From: JBQSUQ01 sp052384575
Lineage (GTDB): Bacteria > Pseudomonadota > Gammaproteobacteria > Enterobacterales > Pasteurellaceae
NCBI GenBank assembly: GCA_052384575.1
Contig: JBQSUQ010000015.1
Reading direction: 5' to 3' (one strand)
DNA length: 64,000 nucleotides
The notes beneath the pieces are model-generated. The model was not told the DNA's origin, searched no databases, and saw nothing but the letters and a program-made list of their open reading frames with translations. Within the stretch, counting starts at the first letter, position 1. Each line of letters begins with the position of its first letter. Of this stretch, positions 8,938 to 18,289 are shown piece by piece. A program made the translations under genes and the position numbers.

Positions 8938-10488
8938 ATGAAATCCCACAAATTCGGTATAAAACAAATCGTCGCAATGGTTATCTCATTGATATGCCTT
9001 TACTTTGCAAGCCAAGGGTTATTGGCTGCGAGCGGTTTTTTCCCACAGCCTGAACAGCAAGCCATTTTTTCATTATCCTTATTGATCATTTTCTTTACTG
9101 CCTCAAAAAAACTGTTTTATTGGGTGCTTTTGCCCTTTGTGAGCATGCAAGCATTATATGCACCCGTTGGATTAGTATTTGGGCCGCCCTCTTATCAATA
9201 TGTCGCCTCAATCTTTGCAACGGACTTACAAGAAAGTAAAGAATTCTTGGCTCAACTTTCTTTCAGTCATATTGCTTATGGTTTTGCTATCATCGGCTTA
9301 ATACTAGTCTTCCGATTTGTAACACAAAAATTTGCCCTGCATTTTCATAAAAATAAAGTGTTTTTAGCACTTTCTGCGACTATCATGTTACTCAATACCC
9401 CCGCACTCAAATTTATTCAGGAAGGCAGTCAATCCATTCTAAAAGTACAACAAGAATTATCACGTCTTAATGGGTTCAGCATTGAAAGCCGTTGGGGGAA
9501 ATCGACACTCAATCACAGCCAATATGATGATTATGTGTTGATTATTGGTGAAAGCGCTCGACGTGATTATCATCATGCGTATGGCTATCCAATAGAAAAT
9601 ACGCCTTTTATGTCAACAGCAAAAGGCACATTAATTAATGGCTTAGCCTCTGGCGGTACAAACACAATCGCCTCCTTAAAATTAATGCTCACGCAGCCTG
9701 ATACGCAAAATTGGGAAGGTGATTACAGTTTAAATTTGGTGGATTTAATAAAATCAGCAGGAATAAAAATCTATTGGATTTCTAACCAAGGTTACTTGGG
9801 CGATTTTGACACACCAATTTCAGCAATCGCCAATAAAAGTGATGAAAAAATCTTTTTAAAATATGGCGACTCGCTGAATACTAATGTCAGTGATTTCAAA
9901 TTATTACCTAAATTTGATCAAGTTATCGAACAGCCATTCTCAAGCAAGCGATTTATTGTGTTACACCTTTATGGCTCCCATCCAATAAGCTGTGATCGAC
10001 TGGATGATTATCCGAAAATTTTTGACGACAACCAAATTGATAATAAATATTTCAATGTGAATTGCTATATTTCTTCCATTAAAAAAACCGATGAGTTACT
10101 ACAACAAGTGCATCAGCGTTTAGTAAAAAACTATGAAAAAACACACCGCACTTTTTCAATGGTTTATTTTTCTGATCATGGTTTGAAACATGAAATGGAT
10201 GATAAAACAATCCATATTATGAACAGCAAACAAAGTAAATTACATTTCAATGTTCCACTATTTAAAATTTCTAGTGATGATAATGAACGGAAAGAATATC
10301 AAGCCTTCAAGTCAGGGCTAAATTTCACTGCGGGCATTGCACATTGGATAGGAATTCATAACCCATTATTAAAAAACGAAGATTTATTCAGTCCTGAAAA
10401 TGATCCTGATGATTACGGATTAGCTGAGAAAATTAAGACTATTCCTTCAGAAGAAGATCCTGCAGTAGTCATTCCATTTAAACCATAA
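8938..10488 (+). CDS. Phosphoethanolamine transferase-like membrane sulfatase-fold protein (EptA/CptA type)
   Basis: I start this gene at 8938 because GGAAG (8927-8931) makes a well-spaced ribosome site there; an ATG at 8926 would sit on that site. The 516-residue product has about five N-terminal membrane helices (residues 1-150) and then an alkaline-phosphatase/sulfatase-fold domain. The domain starts with LIIGESARRDY and contains a GGTNTIAS segment with the probable nucleophile threonine, and a metal-site SDHG. Family members move phosphoethanolamine from phosphatidylethanolamine to lipid A or LPS core; the acceptor here is unknown. It is the only plus-strand gene in the first 21 kb. Confidence 0.85.
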   Translation: MKSHKFGIKQIVAMVISLICLYFASQGLLAASGFFPQPEQQAIFSLSLLIIFFTASKKLFYWVLLPFVSMQALYAPVGLVFGPPSYQYVASIFATDLQESKEFLAQLSFSHIAYGFAIIGLILVFRFVTQKFALHFHKNKVFLALSATIMLLNTPALKFIQEGSQSILKVQQELSRLNGFSIESRWGKSTLNHSQYDDYVLIIGESARRDYHHAYGYPIENTPFMSTAKGTLINGLASGGTNTIASLKLMLTQPDTQNWEGDYSLNLVDLIKSAGIKIYWISNQGYLGDFDTPISAIANKSDEKIFLKYGDSLNTNVSDFKLLPKFDQVIEQPFSSKRFIVLHLYGSHPISCDRLDDYPKIFDDNQIDNKYFNVNCYISSIKKTDELLQQVHQRLVKNYEKTHRTFSMVYFSDHGLKHEMDDKTIHIMNSKQSKLHFNVPLFKISSDDNERKEYQAFKSGLNFTAGIAHWIGIHNPLLKNEDLFSPENDPDDYGLAEKIKTIPSEEDPAVVIPFKP

Positions 10489-10497
10489 AACAAAAAA

Positions 10498-10526
10498 AAC
10501 ACCTACAATTTCTTGTAGGTGTTTTT
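10498..10526. terminator. Bidirectional terminator between the phosphoethanolamine transferase gene and tsf
   Basis: A stem of at least 10 bp (ACACCTACAA/TTGTAGGTGT) is flanked by A-tracts upstream and T-tracts downstream, so it can stop transcripts arriving from both convergent genes. Confidence 0.85.
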
Positions 10527-10547
10527 TAAATCAATCAGTTTAGATAA

Positions 10548-11396
10548 TTAAGCATTACCAGTGATTTTAGCAACTTCTGCTGCGAAATCTTCTTCCACTT
10601 TCTCGATACCTTCACCCACTTCTAAACGGATAAAGTTAGAAACTGAAGTACCTACTGATTTTAAGTAGTCACCCACAGTTTGTGAAGGATCCATAACGAA
10701 TGCTTGACCCGTTAATGATACTTCACCAGTGAATTTCTTCATACGACCTTCAACCATTTTCTCTGCGATTTCTTTTGGTTTACCAGAGTTGATTGCGATG
10801 TCGATTTGAATTTGACGCTCATGAGCAACAACTTCAGCAGAAACATCTTCTGGGTTTACGAATTCTGGTTTAGATGCTGCAACGTGCATTGCTACTTTTT
10901 TAAGTTCATCTTCTGAACCAGCACCTGCAACTAACACACCGATTTTCGCACCATGTAAGTATTGTGCAATCACTTGACCATCTAAGTATTGAACACGACG
11001 GATTGTCATGTTTTCACCGATTTTAGCAACTAATGCTGCACGTTTTTCTTCAAATTGTGCTGCTAATGTTTCAATTGTGGTGCCTTTGTTTGCTAATGCA
11101 TAGTCAGCAACTTCATTTGCTAAACCTAAGAAACCTGCATCTTTCGCTACGAAGTCAGTTTCGCAGTTCATTTCAACTAATACGCCAAAACCTGCACCAA
11201 TACGAGCAAGGATAACACCTTCTGCCGCAATACGACCCGCTTTTTTAGCCGCTTTCGCTTGACCTGATTTACGCATATTGTCGATTGCTAATTCAATATC
11301 ACCGTTTGCTTCAACTAACGCTTTTTTACATTCCATCATGCCTGCGCCAGTACGCTCACGAAGTTCTTTTACTAATGCTGCTGTGATTTCAGCCAT
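10548..11396 (-). CDS. tsf: Elongation factor Ts
   Basis: EF-Ts is the nucleotide exchange factor for EF-Tu. The 282-residue protein opens with the UBA-like N-terminal domain (LRERTGAGMMECKKAL) and has the ETDFVAKD core motif that contacts EF-Tu. It lies downstream of rpsB in the conserved rpsB-tsf operon. The spacer between them carries an attenuator-like hairpin and an uptake sequence. Confidence 0.97.
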   Translation of the reverse strand: MAEITAALVKELRERTGAGMMECKKALVEANGDIELAIDNMRKSGQAKAAKKAGRIAAEGVILARIGAGFGVLVEMNCETDFVAKDAGFLGLANEVADYALANKGTTIETLAAQFEEKRAALVAKIGENMTIRRVQYLDGQVIAQYLHGAKIGVLVAGAGSEDELKKVAMHVAASKPEFVNPEDVSAEVVAHERQIQIDIAINSGKPKEIAEKMVEGRMKKFTGEVSLTGQAFVMDPSQTVGDYLKSVGTSVSNFIRLEVGEGIEKVEEDFAAEVAKITGNA

Positions 11397-11484
11397 TTTT
11401 GTTGTCCTCTAATATTCTTGAATGGAAATACGCTGTTTCAAAATTTAATAAAAAAACACCGCACTTTTGGGAATTTGATATAAA

Positions 11485-11532
11485 AGCAGGGAACAATTTG
11501 CCCCCTGCTGATAATAGGGCTTTCGCCTTATT
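11485..11532 (-). terminator. Attenuator-like hairpins in the rpsB-tsf spacer
   Basis: On the minus strand an 8-bp hairpin with one mismatch and a GAAA tetraloop (11513-11532) directly follows the rpsB stop. A second stem, AGCAGGG/CCCTGCT (11503-11509 with 11485-11491), is followed by a short T-run. The weak U-tract suggests partial termination that lowers tsf relative to rpsB. Confidence 0.55.
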
Positions 11533-11540
11533 CAACCTGA

Positions 11541-12266
11541 TTACTCAGCAGATTCTGCTGCGAATTTTTCTTCTACAGCCACTTCAGCTTGGCGACCTTC
11601 TTTAACTGCCGCTGCTGCAGCTGTTAAATATAATTGAATCGCGCGAGTTGCATCATCGTTACCAGGGATTAAGAAATCAACGCCATCTGGGCTAGCGTTA
11701 GTATCAACTACTGCAAATACTGGAATACCTAGATTGTTTGCTTCTTTTACTGCAATGTGTTCGTAATCTGCACCGATAACGAAAATCGCATCTGGAAGAC
11801 CTGCCATATCTTTGATACCGCCAAGGCTTAATTCAAGTTTTTGCATTTCACGAGTACGATCTAATGCTTCTTTTTTGGTTAATTTATCAAATGTACCGTC
11901 TTGAGATTGAACTTCAAAATCTTTTAAACGTTTGATTGATTGACGAACTGTTTTCCAGTTAGTCAACATACCACCTAACCAACGGTGATTTACATAATAT
12001 TGTTGACAATCTAATGCTGCTGCTTTAACTGCTTCTGAAGCTGCACGTTTTGTACCAACGAATAAGATTTTACCGTTGTTACTTGCGATACGAGTTAATT
12101 CAGCTAATGCTTCATTGAATAATGGAAGCGTTTTTTCTAAGTTAACGATATGAACACCGTTACGAGCACCGAAAATGAATGGTTTCATTTTTGGGTTCCA
12201 GTAACGAGTTTGGTGACCGAAATGTACGCCTGCATTAATCATGTCGCGCATTGAAACTTGTGCCAT
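11541..12266 (-). CDS. rpsB: 30S ribosomal protein S2
   Basis: S2 is a small-subunit protein placed late in assembly with help from S1. The 241-residue sequence starts MAQVSMRDMINAGVHFGHQ, includes the HIVNLEKTL and HRWLGGMLTNWKT segments, and ends with an acidic alanine-rich tail. It heads the rpsB-tsf operon. A structured leader and an extended -10 promoter lie upstream. Confidence 0.98.
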   Translation of the reverse strand: MAQVSMRDMINAGVHFGHQTRYWNPKMKPFIFGARNGVHIVNLEKTLPLFNEALAELTRIASNNGKILFVGTKRAASEAVKAAALDCQQYYVNHRWLGGMLTNWKTVRQSIKRLKDFEVQSQDGTFDKLTKKEALDRTREMQKLELSLGGIKDMAGLPDAIFVIGADYEHIAVKEANNLGIPVFAVVDTNASPDGVDFLIPGNDDATRAIQLYLTAAAAAVKEGRQAEVAVEEKFAAESAE

Positions 12267-12276
12267 AATATTTTCC

Positions 12277-12340
12277 TTTTAATTGGGGTTGAGCCTCCAC
12301 ATACCAGCAAACCGACCGTTTGGCACCCCGATTTACTTTT
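12277..12340 (-). promoter_or_regulatory. S2 (rpsB) leader RNA, autoregulatory element
   Basis: The rpsB 5' leader on the minus strand holds GGGGT (12325-12329), a CAAAC/GTTTG hairpin next to it, and a downstream GGAGG (12294-12298) followed by ACCCC (12285-12289). GGGGT and ACCCC can pair over the hairpin. This matches the arrangement of the conserved gammaproteobacterial rpsB leader (the t44 element), through which S2 represses its own translation. Edges are approximate. Confidence 0.65.
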
Positions 12341-12405
12341 ATGATATGTGTGTGTTGTTAATAAATAAAAAATTGTTATTCTGCTAAGACAAAATAACGG
12401 GGCAT

Positions 12406-12414
12406 TTTATACCA
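12406..12414 (-). promoter_or_regulatory. rpsB promoter, extended -10
   Basis: The minus strand reads TGGTATAAA followed by a GC-rich discriminator (GCCCCG). That combination is typical of stringently controlled ribosomal promoters. No good -35 hexamer is obvious. Confidence 0.5.
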
Positions 12415-12462
12415 TAAAGTGCGGTTAAAAACTAGCTAATTTTTTATTTTTTACCAAAAAAC

Positions 12463-12487
12463 TAAACCCGCGATTTACGCGGGCTTA
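12463..12487 (-). terminator. Terminator after ppiD
   Basis: A GC-rich stem (TAAGCCCGCG with CGCGGGTTTA, one mismatch) and a 5-nt loop are followed on the minus strand by a T-run. It lies between ppiD and the rpsB promoter region. Confidence 0.8.
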
Positions 12488-12505
12488 GCAAATTTAGATC
12501 AACAA

Positions 12506-14386
12506 TTATTCTGCACTTTGATTCATAAATTCATCATTCACTTCAATTTTCGCTTTAGCGCGTAATGATTTCAATAAATTCGCTTGTAAATCAAAGGCTT
12601 TACCTTGCATAATCTTCGCTGCAAATTGCTCTTTCGCGGCTTGTTCAACAGCCACATTTTCAATACCATCCAAAGCAATAATAACTACATCACCGCTGTT
12701 GGTCTGCGCAACTTGGTAAACATGATGATCTTGCTCAGGTTTCATAGCAAAAATCACGTTATTTAACACAGGATCTTTATTTTGCGCATAAACCCAAGTT
12801 TCTTGCTTACCGAAATTAACCCCATCGACTTTCGCTTCTTTATTTGAAGCCAATGATTTCGCCAACTCGTTGGCTTTTGCTAACACAGCCACTTCTGCTT
12901 TTTGGCGTTTGAGTAACGTTTCAATTTCCGCTTTAGCTTCATCTAATGTTTTCTTCGCTTGCGGCTTATGCTCTAGAACACGCACCACAATTGAATGTTG
13001 TTCTTCCACATTCATTGGCTCTGAATTCATATTGCCTTGTGATACATCGCCATCAAACATAGCATGTACTACATTTGGGAAATTCAGTTCAACCGGAATG
13101 TCATCACGAGAGAAATACCCCGTTTCTTTCACTTCCACACCTGCTGCATCTGCCGCTGCTTTTAATGAAGATTGATCTTCAAATGCTTTTTCTGCCGCTT
13201 TTTTCTCAATAGTATAGAACTGCGTATGGGTTAAATCTTGACGAACTTGTTGCGCAATTTGCGTTTTCACTTGTTCAAATGGCAAGACTGTTGCCCCTTT
13301 ACGATCTTTCACTAAAATAATATGGTAACTGCCATCAATTTTTACTGGTGTGCTAAATTTTCCCACTTCCACTAAAATTGCGGCGTCTTCAAAATCTTTT
13401 GGTAAATCACCATTGCTAAACCAACCTAATTCACCACCTTTATCTCCTGATAGCTTATCAGTAGATTTCGTTTTCGCTAATTCAGCGAAATCTGCACCAT
13501 TTTGTAAGGCTTGATAAGCATCTAAAGCATCAGTTTCATTTGCAAACTGAATATGTGCAATATTTTGTTGCCCTTTAGACATAAATTGGCTCTTATTATC
13601 TTGATAATATTGCTGAATTTTCGTGTCATCGACTGTAATCGATTTATTAACGATTTCTTTATTTAAATCAAGATATTGTACTTTTACCAATTCAGGCACA
13701 ATGAAAGCATTGCTATTGGCATCATAATAGGCTTTGATTTCCTGTTCTGACACTTGCTGTTTTGCGATTTCATCTGCTAAAGGCAATTGAGCAAAGCGCA
13801 CTTTGCGTTGTTGGAAAAATAACTTAGCAAATTCCTCTTGGCTTGTTGGTAATAGAAAGACGGAATTATTCAAACCCGATTGTAATTGCTCAAAACGCAA
13901 GGCTTCACGCACATAAGCCGCATACATATCCGCAGTCATATTATTATTGCGCAACACTTGCTGATAAGCTTCATTACTAAATTTGCCATCCATTTGGAAC
14001 ATTGGCGTTCTAACAATTTCTTGCTTAATACGTTCATCACTGACACCCAATTTTAAATCGGTAATATATTGAGTCAGCAATTTTTGTTCAATCATGCGAT
14101 TTAATACAGAAGCACGAATACCTTTTGTAAATTCAGGTGTATTAGCTACCTCTGCAAATTTTGCCCCTAATAACTGGCTACTACGCTGATATTCATTGTT
14201 GTATTGTTGCTGAAATTCCGCTTGAGAGACTTCCTCACCATTAATCTTAACAGCAAAGGTATCTGCGCTACGGCCTAAATAACCATACATCCCCGTAATC
14301 ACAAAGGATACCCCGATTAATGCTAAGACGGCTTTGGCAATACCACTATTTGATGCGTGGTGCATTTTTTCCATAAACATGGGCAC
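12506..14386 (-). CDS. ppiD: Periplasmic folding chaperone PpiD
   Basis: PpiD is an inner-membrane-anchored periplasmic chaperone that works near the SecYEG exit. The 626-residue protein has a short cytoplasmic N-terminus, one membrane helix at about residues 16-37, a SurA-like N-terminal chaperone region, and a parvulin-type PpiC domain around residues 265-360 (GELGWFSNGDLPKDFEDA). The C-terminal half is long and lysine/glutamate-rich. It lies downstream of lon, as in many gammaproteobacteria. Confidence 0.93.
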   Translation of the reverse strand: MPMFMEKMHHASNSGIAKAVLALIGVSFVITGMYGYLGRSADTFAVKINGEEVSQAEFQQQYNNEYQRSSQLLGAKFAEVANTPEFTKGIRASVLNRMIEQKLLTQYITDLKLGVSDERIKQEIVRTPMFQMDGKFSNEAYQQVLRNNNMTADMYAAYVREALRFEQLQSGLNNSVFLLPTSQEEFAKLFFQQRKVRFAQLPLADEIAKQQVSEQEIKAYYDANSNAFIVPELVKVQYLDLNKEIVNKSITVDDTKIQQYYQDNKSQFMSKGQQNIAHIQFANETDALDAYQALQNGADFAELAKTKSTDKLSGDKGGELGWFSNGDLPKDFEDAAILVEVGKFSTPVKIDGSYHIILVKDRKGATVLPFEQVKTQIAQQVRQDLTHTQFYTIEKKAAEKAFEDQSSLKAAADAAGVEVKETGYFSRDDIPVELNFPNVVHAMFDGDVSQGNMNSEPMNVEEQHSIVVRVLEHKPQAKKTLDEAKAEIETLLKRQKAEVAVLAKANELAKSLASNKEAKVDGVNFGKQETWVYAQNKDPVLNNVIFAMKPEQDHHVYQVAQTNSGDVVIIALDGIENVAVEQAAKEQFAAKIMQGKAFDLQANLLKSLRAKAKIEVNDEFMNQSAE

Positions 14387-14429
14387 ATTCCTAATCTATA
14401 AATCTAAAAATTTTGCAAATTATAAACGA

Positions 14430-14484
14430 AAGTGCGGTGAAAAATCAGCAAGTTTTTAAAACTTCCGTTTTTTCCACCGCACTT
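14430..14484 (-). terminator. Terminator after lon made from two inverted uptake sequences
   Basis: AAGTGCGGT (14430-14438) and ACCGCACTT (14476-14484) are inverted and extend into complementary A-rich and T-rich flanks. The loop is long (about 37 nt), so strength is uncertain. Paired uptake sequences acting as terminators are well known in Pasteurellaceae. Confidence 0.5.
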
Positions 14485-14495
14485 AATATTGATGA

Positions 14496-16916
14496 TTAAT
14501 TCACTGTTGGCGCAATTTTACGGCTTTTACGAGCTCTCACTACTTTAACTGCATTGACCGGTGTCATCTTCACCATTTCCACACCTTCAGGTGGATTTTC
14601 TAAAGCAAGACTGAGTACCTCATCAATGGTTTCAACTGCATGAATCGCTAGACCCGCTTTGGCATTATCTGGAATTTCTTCCAAATCTTTCACATTATCT
14701 TTTGGAATTAACACCGTTTTAATACCACCACGATAAGCGGCCAATAGTTTTTCTTTTAAACCACCAATTGGCAGCACTTTTCCTCGTAAACTAATCTCAC
14801 CCGTCATAGCCACATCCGCACGAACTGGGTTTCCAGTTAAACAAGAAACAAGGGCTGTACACATTGCAATACCAGCACTCGGACCATCTTTTGGTGTTGC
14901 TCCATCAGGCACATGAATGTGAATATCTCGCTTTTCATGGAAATCAGAAGCAATACCCAATTTCTCCGCACGAGAACGAACAACTGTCATCGCGGCTTGG
15001 ATACTTTCTTTCATGACATCACCCAATGAGCCAGTATAGGTTAATTTACCTTTACCGATAACAGAAGCGGTTTCAATAGTCAGTAAATCACCGCCTACTT
15101 CAGTCCAAGCTAAGCCGGTAACTTCACCAACTCGATTTTGGGTATCCGCCAAGCCGAAATCAAAACGTTTCACGCCCAAATATTCTTGTAAGTTCGCGGA
15201 ATTGACCACAATAGCTTTCAATTTCTTATTGAGCAGCAGATTTTTTACTGCTTTACGGCAAATTTTAGAAATTTCACGTTCTAATCCACGCACACCGGCT
15301 TCACGCGTATAATAACGGATAATATCTAAAATCGCGTTTTCTTCGATGGTTAATTCACCCGCTTTTAAACCATTACGTTCAATTTGTTTGTTCAACAAAT
15401 GCTGAGTAGCGATATTTAATTTCTCATCTTCGGTATAACCAGCAAGACGAATCACTTCCATACGATCAAGCAACGGCCCTGGAATATTCATGGAATTTGA
15501 AGTCGCCACAAACATCACATCAGACAAATCATAATCCACTTCTAAATAATGGTCGTTGAACTTCGTATTTTGTTCAGGATCAAGCACTTCTAATAGGGCA
15601 GAAGCCGGGTCTCCTCGATGATCCATCGCCATTTTGTCAATTTCATCTAGCAAGAATAGTGGGTTTTTGACACCTACTTTTGCCATTTTCTGAATTAATT
15701 TACCCGGTAATGAACCGATATAGGTTTTACGATGACCTCTGATTTCAGCTTCATCTCGTACCCCACCTAATGCCATACGCACGTATTTACGTCCTGTTGC
15801 ATTGGCGATAGATTGTCCCAAAGACGTTTTACCCACGCCTGGCGGTCCAACTAAGCACAAAATAGGTCCTTTAATTTTATTTAGACGATTTTGTACCGCG
15901 AGATATTCCAAAATACGTTCTTTAACGCGTTCTAAACCATAATGATCTGCATCCAAAACAACCTGAGCCTTGGCTAAATCTTTCTTCACCTTGGTAGTTT
16001 TATGCCAAGGAATCTGCAACATCCAATCAATGTAACCACGCACCACTGTCGCTTCTGAAGACATTGGGGACATCATTTTGAGTTTTTTCAGTTCTGATTC
16101 AACTTTTTCTTTAGCTTCTTGCGGTAATTTTGCTTCTTCTAACTTTTTATATAATTGATCAATTTCATTTTCATCTGGATTCTCATCTTGATGCCCCAAT
16201 TCTTTACGAATCGCTTTCATTTGCTCATTGAGGTAATAATCACGCTGCGTTTTTTCCATTTGCTCTTTGACTTTCGCGCGAATACGTTTTTCCACCTGCA
16301 ATAAGTCATTTTCACTTTCCATTGCACCAAGTAAATATTCAAGTCTGTCAGACACATTCGCACGTTCTAACACTTCTTGTTTGTGACGTAAAGCTAGCGG
16401 TAAATGAGCTGCCAAAGTATCAGCAAAACGATCAGGCTCTAAAATAGCCTCCAATGCTTTATAAATTTCAGGCTGAACTTTCTTATTCTGTTTGGCAAAA
16501 TTATCAAATTCTTTCAACGTCATATCACGCAGAACCAACATTTCTTTTTCATCCGCATAAGTCGTTTCAATTAAATCGACTGTTGCAGAGAAATAGCCTT
16601 CATCAGTGATATGTTTCACATTGACACGTTGTTGACCTTCCACTAGCACTTTTACTGTGCCATCTGGCAGTTTTAATAACTGAATAATATTGACCAGCGT
16701 ACCCACTGAAAAGAGATCTTCAACCTGAGGTTCTTCAATATCAGCTTGTTTTTGAGCAACGAGTAATAATTGCTTTCCATTTTCCATCGCCGCATCTAAG
16801 CTACGAATTGATTTATCACGACCAACAAACAATGGCATGACCATGTAAGGAAAAACAACCACATCTCGCAATGGCAAGACGGGGATTTCATGTGTTTCGC
16901 TTTTTTTTACACTCAT
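14496..16916 (-). CDS. lon: ATP-dependent protease Lon
   Basis: Lon degrades misfolded and regulatory proteins in the cytosol. The 806-residue protein has the N-terminal substrate-binding LON domain, a coiled-coil middle region, an AAA+ module with Walker A (GPPGVGKTS) and Walker B (LFLLDEIDK), and a C-terminal serine-lysine peptidase domain whose nucleophile lies in DGPSAG. Length is slightly over E. coli Lon (784). It stands between clpX and ppiD. Confidence 0.97.
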   Translation of the reverse strand: MSVKKSETHEIPVLPLRDVVVFPYMVMPLFVGRDKSIRSLDAAMENGKQLLLVAQKQADIEEPQVEDLFSVGTLVNIIQLLKLPDGTVKVLVEGQQRVNVKHITDEGYFSATVDLIETTYADEKEMLVLRDMTLKEFDNFAKQNKKVQPEIYKALEAILEPDRFADTLAAHLPLALRHKQEVLERANVSDRLEYLLGAMESENDLLQVEKRIRAKVKEQMEKTQRDYYLNEQMKAIRKELGHQDENPDENEIDQLYKKLEEAKLPQEAKEKVESELKKLKMMSPMSSEATVVRGYIDWMLQIPWHKTTKVKKDLAKAQVVLDADHYGLERVKERILEYLAVQNRLNKIKGPILCLVGPPGVGKTSLGQSIANATGRKYVRMALGGVRDEAEIRGHRKTYIGSLPGKLIQKMAKVGVKNPLFLLDEIDKMAMDHRGDPASALLEVLDPEQNTKFNDHYLEVDYDLSDVMFVATSNSMNIPGPLLDRMEVIRLAGYTEDEKLNIATQHLLNKQIERNGLKAGELTIEENAILDIIRYYTREAGVRGLEREISKICRKAVKNLLLNKKLKAIVVNSANLQEYLGVKRFDFGLADTQNRVGEVTGLAWTEVGGDLLTIETASVIGKGKLTYTGSLGDVMKESIQAAMTVVRSRAEKLGIASDFHEKRDIHIHVPDGATPKDGPSAGIAMCTALVSCLTGNPVRADVAMTGEISLRGKVLPIGGLKEKLLAAYRGGIKTVLIPKDNVKDLEEIPDNAKAGLAIHAVETIDEVLSLALENPPEGVEMVKMTPVNAVKVVRARKSRKIAPTVN

Positions 16917-16956
16917 TTTCTTTCTCTATCATTACAAATTCGGGATAATACTAGCC

Positions 16957-16985
16957 AATATATAGGCAAAAAACTAAACTTCAAG
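16957..16985 (-). promoter_or_regulatory. Candidate heat-shock (sigma-32) promoter for lon
   Basis: The minus strand reads CTTGAA (16980-16985), 13 nt, then CCTATATATT (16957-16966), about 40 bp before the lon start. This resembles the sigma-32 pattern CTTGAAA-N13/15-CCCCATNT. The -35 half is exact and the -10 half partial. Confidence 0.4.
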
Positions 16986-16997
16986 CCTAGAAACCAA

Positions 16998-17022
16998 AAG
17001 TGCGGTTAATTTAACCGCACTT
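16998..17022 (-). terminator. Terminator after clpX made from two inverted uptake sequences
   Basis: AAGTGCGGT (16998-17006) and ACCGCACTT (17014-17022) are inverted around a 7-nt centre, and the complementarity extends through TTAA/TTAA. The minus-strand stem is followed by TTTGG. It lies 12 bp past the clpX stop codon. Confidence 0.7.
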
Positions 17023-17034
17023 TGTTTTACTCAT

Positions 17035-18270
17035 TTATTTATACAACAAAGTCGGGGCTTTATCTTCGTTGATAACCTTCTCATCCACCACCACTTTGGC
17101 TAAATTTTCAATAGAAGGTAAATCATACATGGTGTCTAACAATACTGACTCAACAATCGAACGTAAACCACGAGCACCTGTTTTGCGAGCAAGTGCTTTT
17201 TTCGCCATTGCTTGCAATGCTTCTGGCGTAAATTCCAGCTCCACGTCTTCTAAACTAAATAAGGCTTGATATTGTTTAATTAACGCATTTTTTGGCTCTG
17301 TTAAAATCTGAATCAATGCCTCTTCATCCAATTCACTCAATGGTGCCACTACAGGCAAACGACCAACAAACTCAGGAATCATACCGAATTTAATCAAATC
17401 TTCTGTTTCAATTTGTTTGAATAATTCAGTTAAGCTTAATTCATCCTGTTCGCCTTTAACTTCCGCATCGAAACCAATTCCACTACCAACATGAACGCGT
17501 TTTTGTACAATTTTATCTAAGCCGGCGAAAGCACCACCGCAAATAAATAAAATTTTCGATGTATCAACACGTAACATATCTTGTTGTGGATGTTTGCGTC
17601 CACCTTGCGGAGGTACAGAAGCAACGGTACCTTCAATTAATTTTAATAAAGCTTGCTGAACACCTTCACCTGATACATCACGCGTAATCGATGGATTTTC
17701 AGATTTACGCGTAATCTTATCAATTTCATCAATGTAAATAATGCCTTGCTCTGCTTTTTCGGTATCGTAATCACAATTTTGCAATAATTTCTGAATGACA
17801 TTCTCAACGTCTTCACCCACATAGCCAGCTTCTGTTAATGTAGTCGCATCCGCCATTGCAAAAGGAACATTCAACATTCTTGCCAAAGTCTGTGCTAAAA
17901 GGGTTTTACCGCTTCCTGTTGGACCAATTAATAACACATTACTTTTACTTAATTCCACTTCATCGGTTTGATGATTTGAACGTAAGCGTTTGTAATGGTT
18001 ATATAAGGCAACTGCCATCACCTTTTTCGCATAATCTTGACCAATTACATAATCATCTAAATTCGCGCGAATTTCATGTGGTGTAGGTAATTTTGTCTCA
18101 ACAACCTCTGCTTCCGTTTCTTCTACTTCTTCCGCTTCTTGTTGTAATAAGCTATGGCAAAGCTCAATACAATCACCACAAATATAACCTGATGTTCCTG
18201 CAATTAATTTCCCCACTTCATCCTGTGATTTACCACAAAATGAACAATGGGTTTCGTTTTCATTCGCCAT
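17035..18270 (-). CDS. clpX: ClpXP protease ATP-binding subunit ClpX
   Basis: ClpX is the AAA+ unfoldase that feeds tagged substrates to ClpP. The 411-residue protein has the N-terminal four-cysteine zinc domain (CSFCGK with CGDCIELC), Walker A (GPTGSGKT), Walker B (IIYIDEIDK), the GYVGEDVE pore loop region, and the ClpP-docking IGF loop (GSGIGFDAE). It follows clpP by 19 bp and is presumably co-transcribed with it. Confidence 0.97.
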   Translation of the reverse strand: MANENETHCSFCGKSQDEVGKLIAGTSGYICGDCIELCHSLLQQEAEEVEETEAEVVETKLPTPHEIRANLDDYVIGQDYAKKVMAVALYNHYKRLRSNHQTDEVELSKSNVLLIGPTGSGKTLLAQTLARMLNVPFAMADATTLTEAGYVGEDVENVIQKLLQNCDYDTEKAEQGIIYIDEIDKITRKSENPSITRDVSGEGVQQALLKLIEGTVASVPPQGGRKHPQQDMLRVDTSKILFICGGAFAGLDKIVQKRVHVGSGIGFDAEVKGEQDELSLTELFKQIETEDLIKFGMIPEFVGRLPVVAPLSELDEEALIQILTEPKNALIKQYQALFSLEDVELEFTPEALQAMAKKALARKTGARGLRSIVESVLLDTMYDLPSIENLAKVVVDEKVINEDKAPTLLYK

Positions 18271-18289
18271 TTTATCTTCCCATTTCTGA

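Noticed and set aside
12870..13175. Plus-strand open frame opposite ppiD
   Set aside because: Fully antisense to a real gene, no ribosome site and low-complexity composition.
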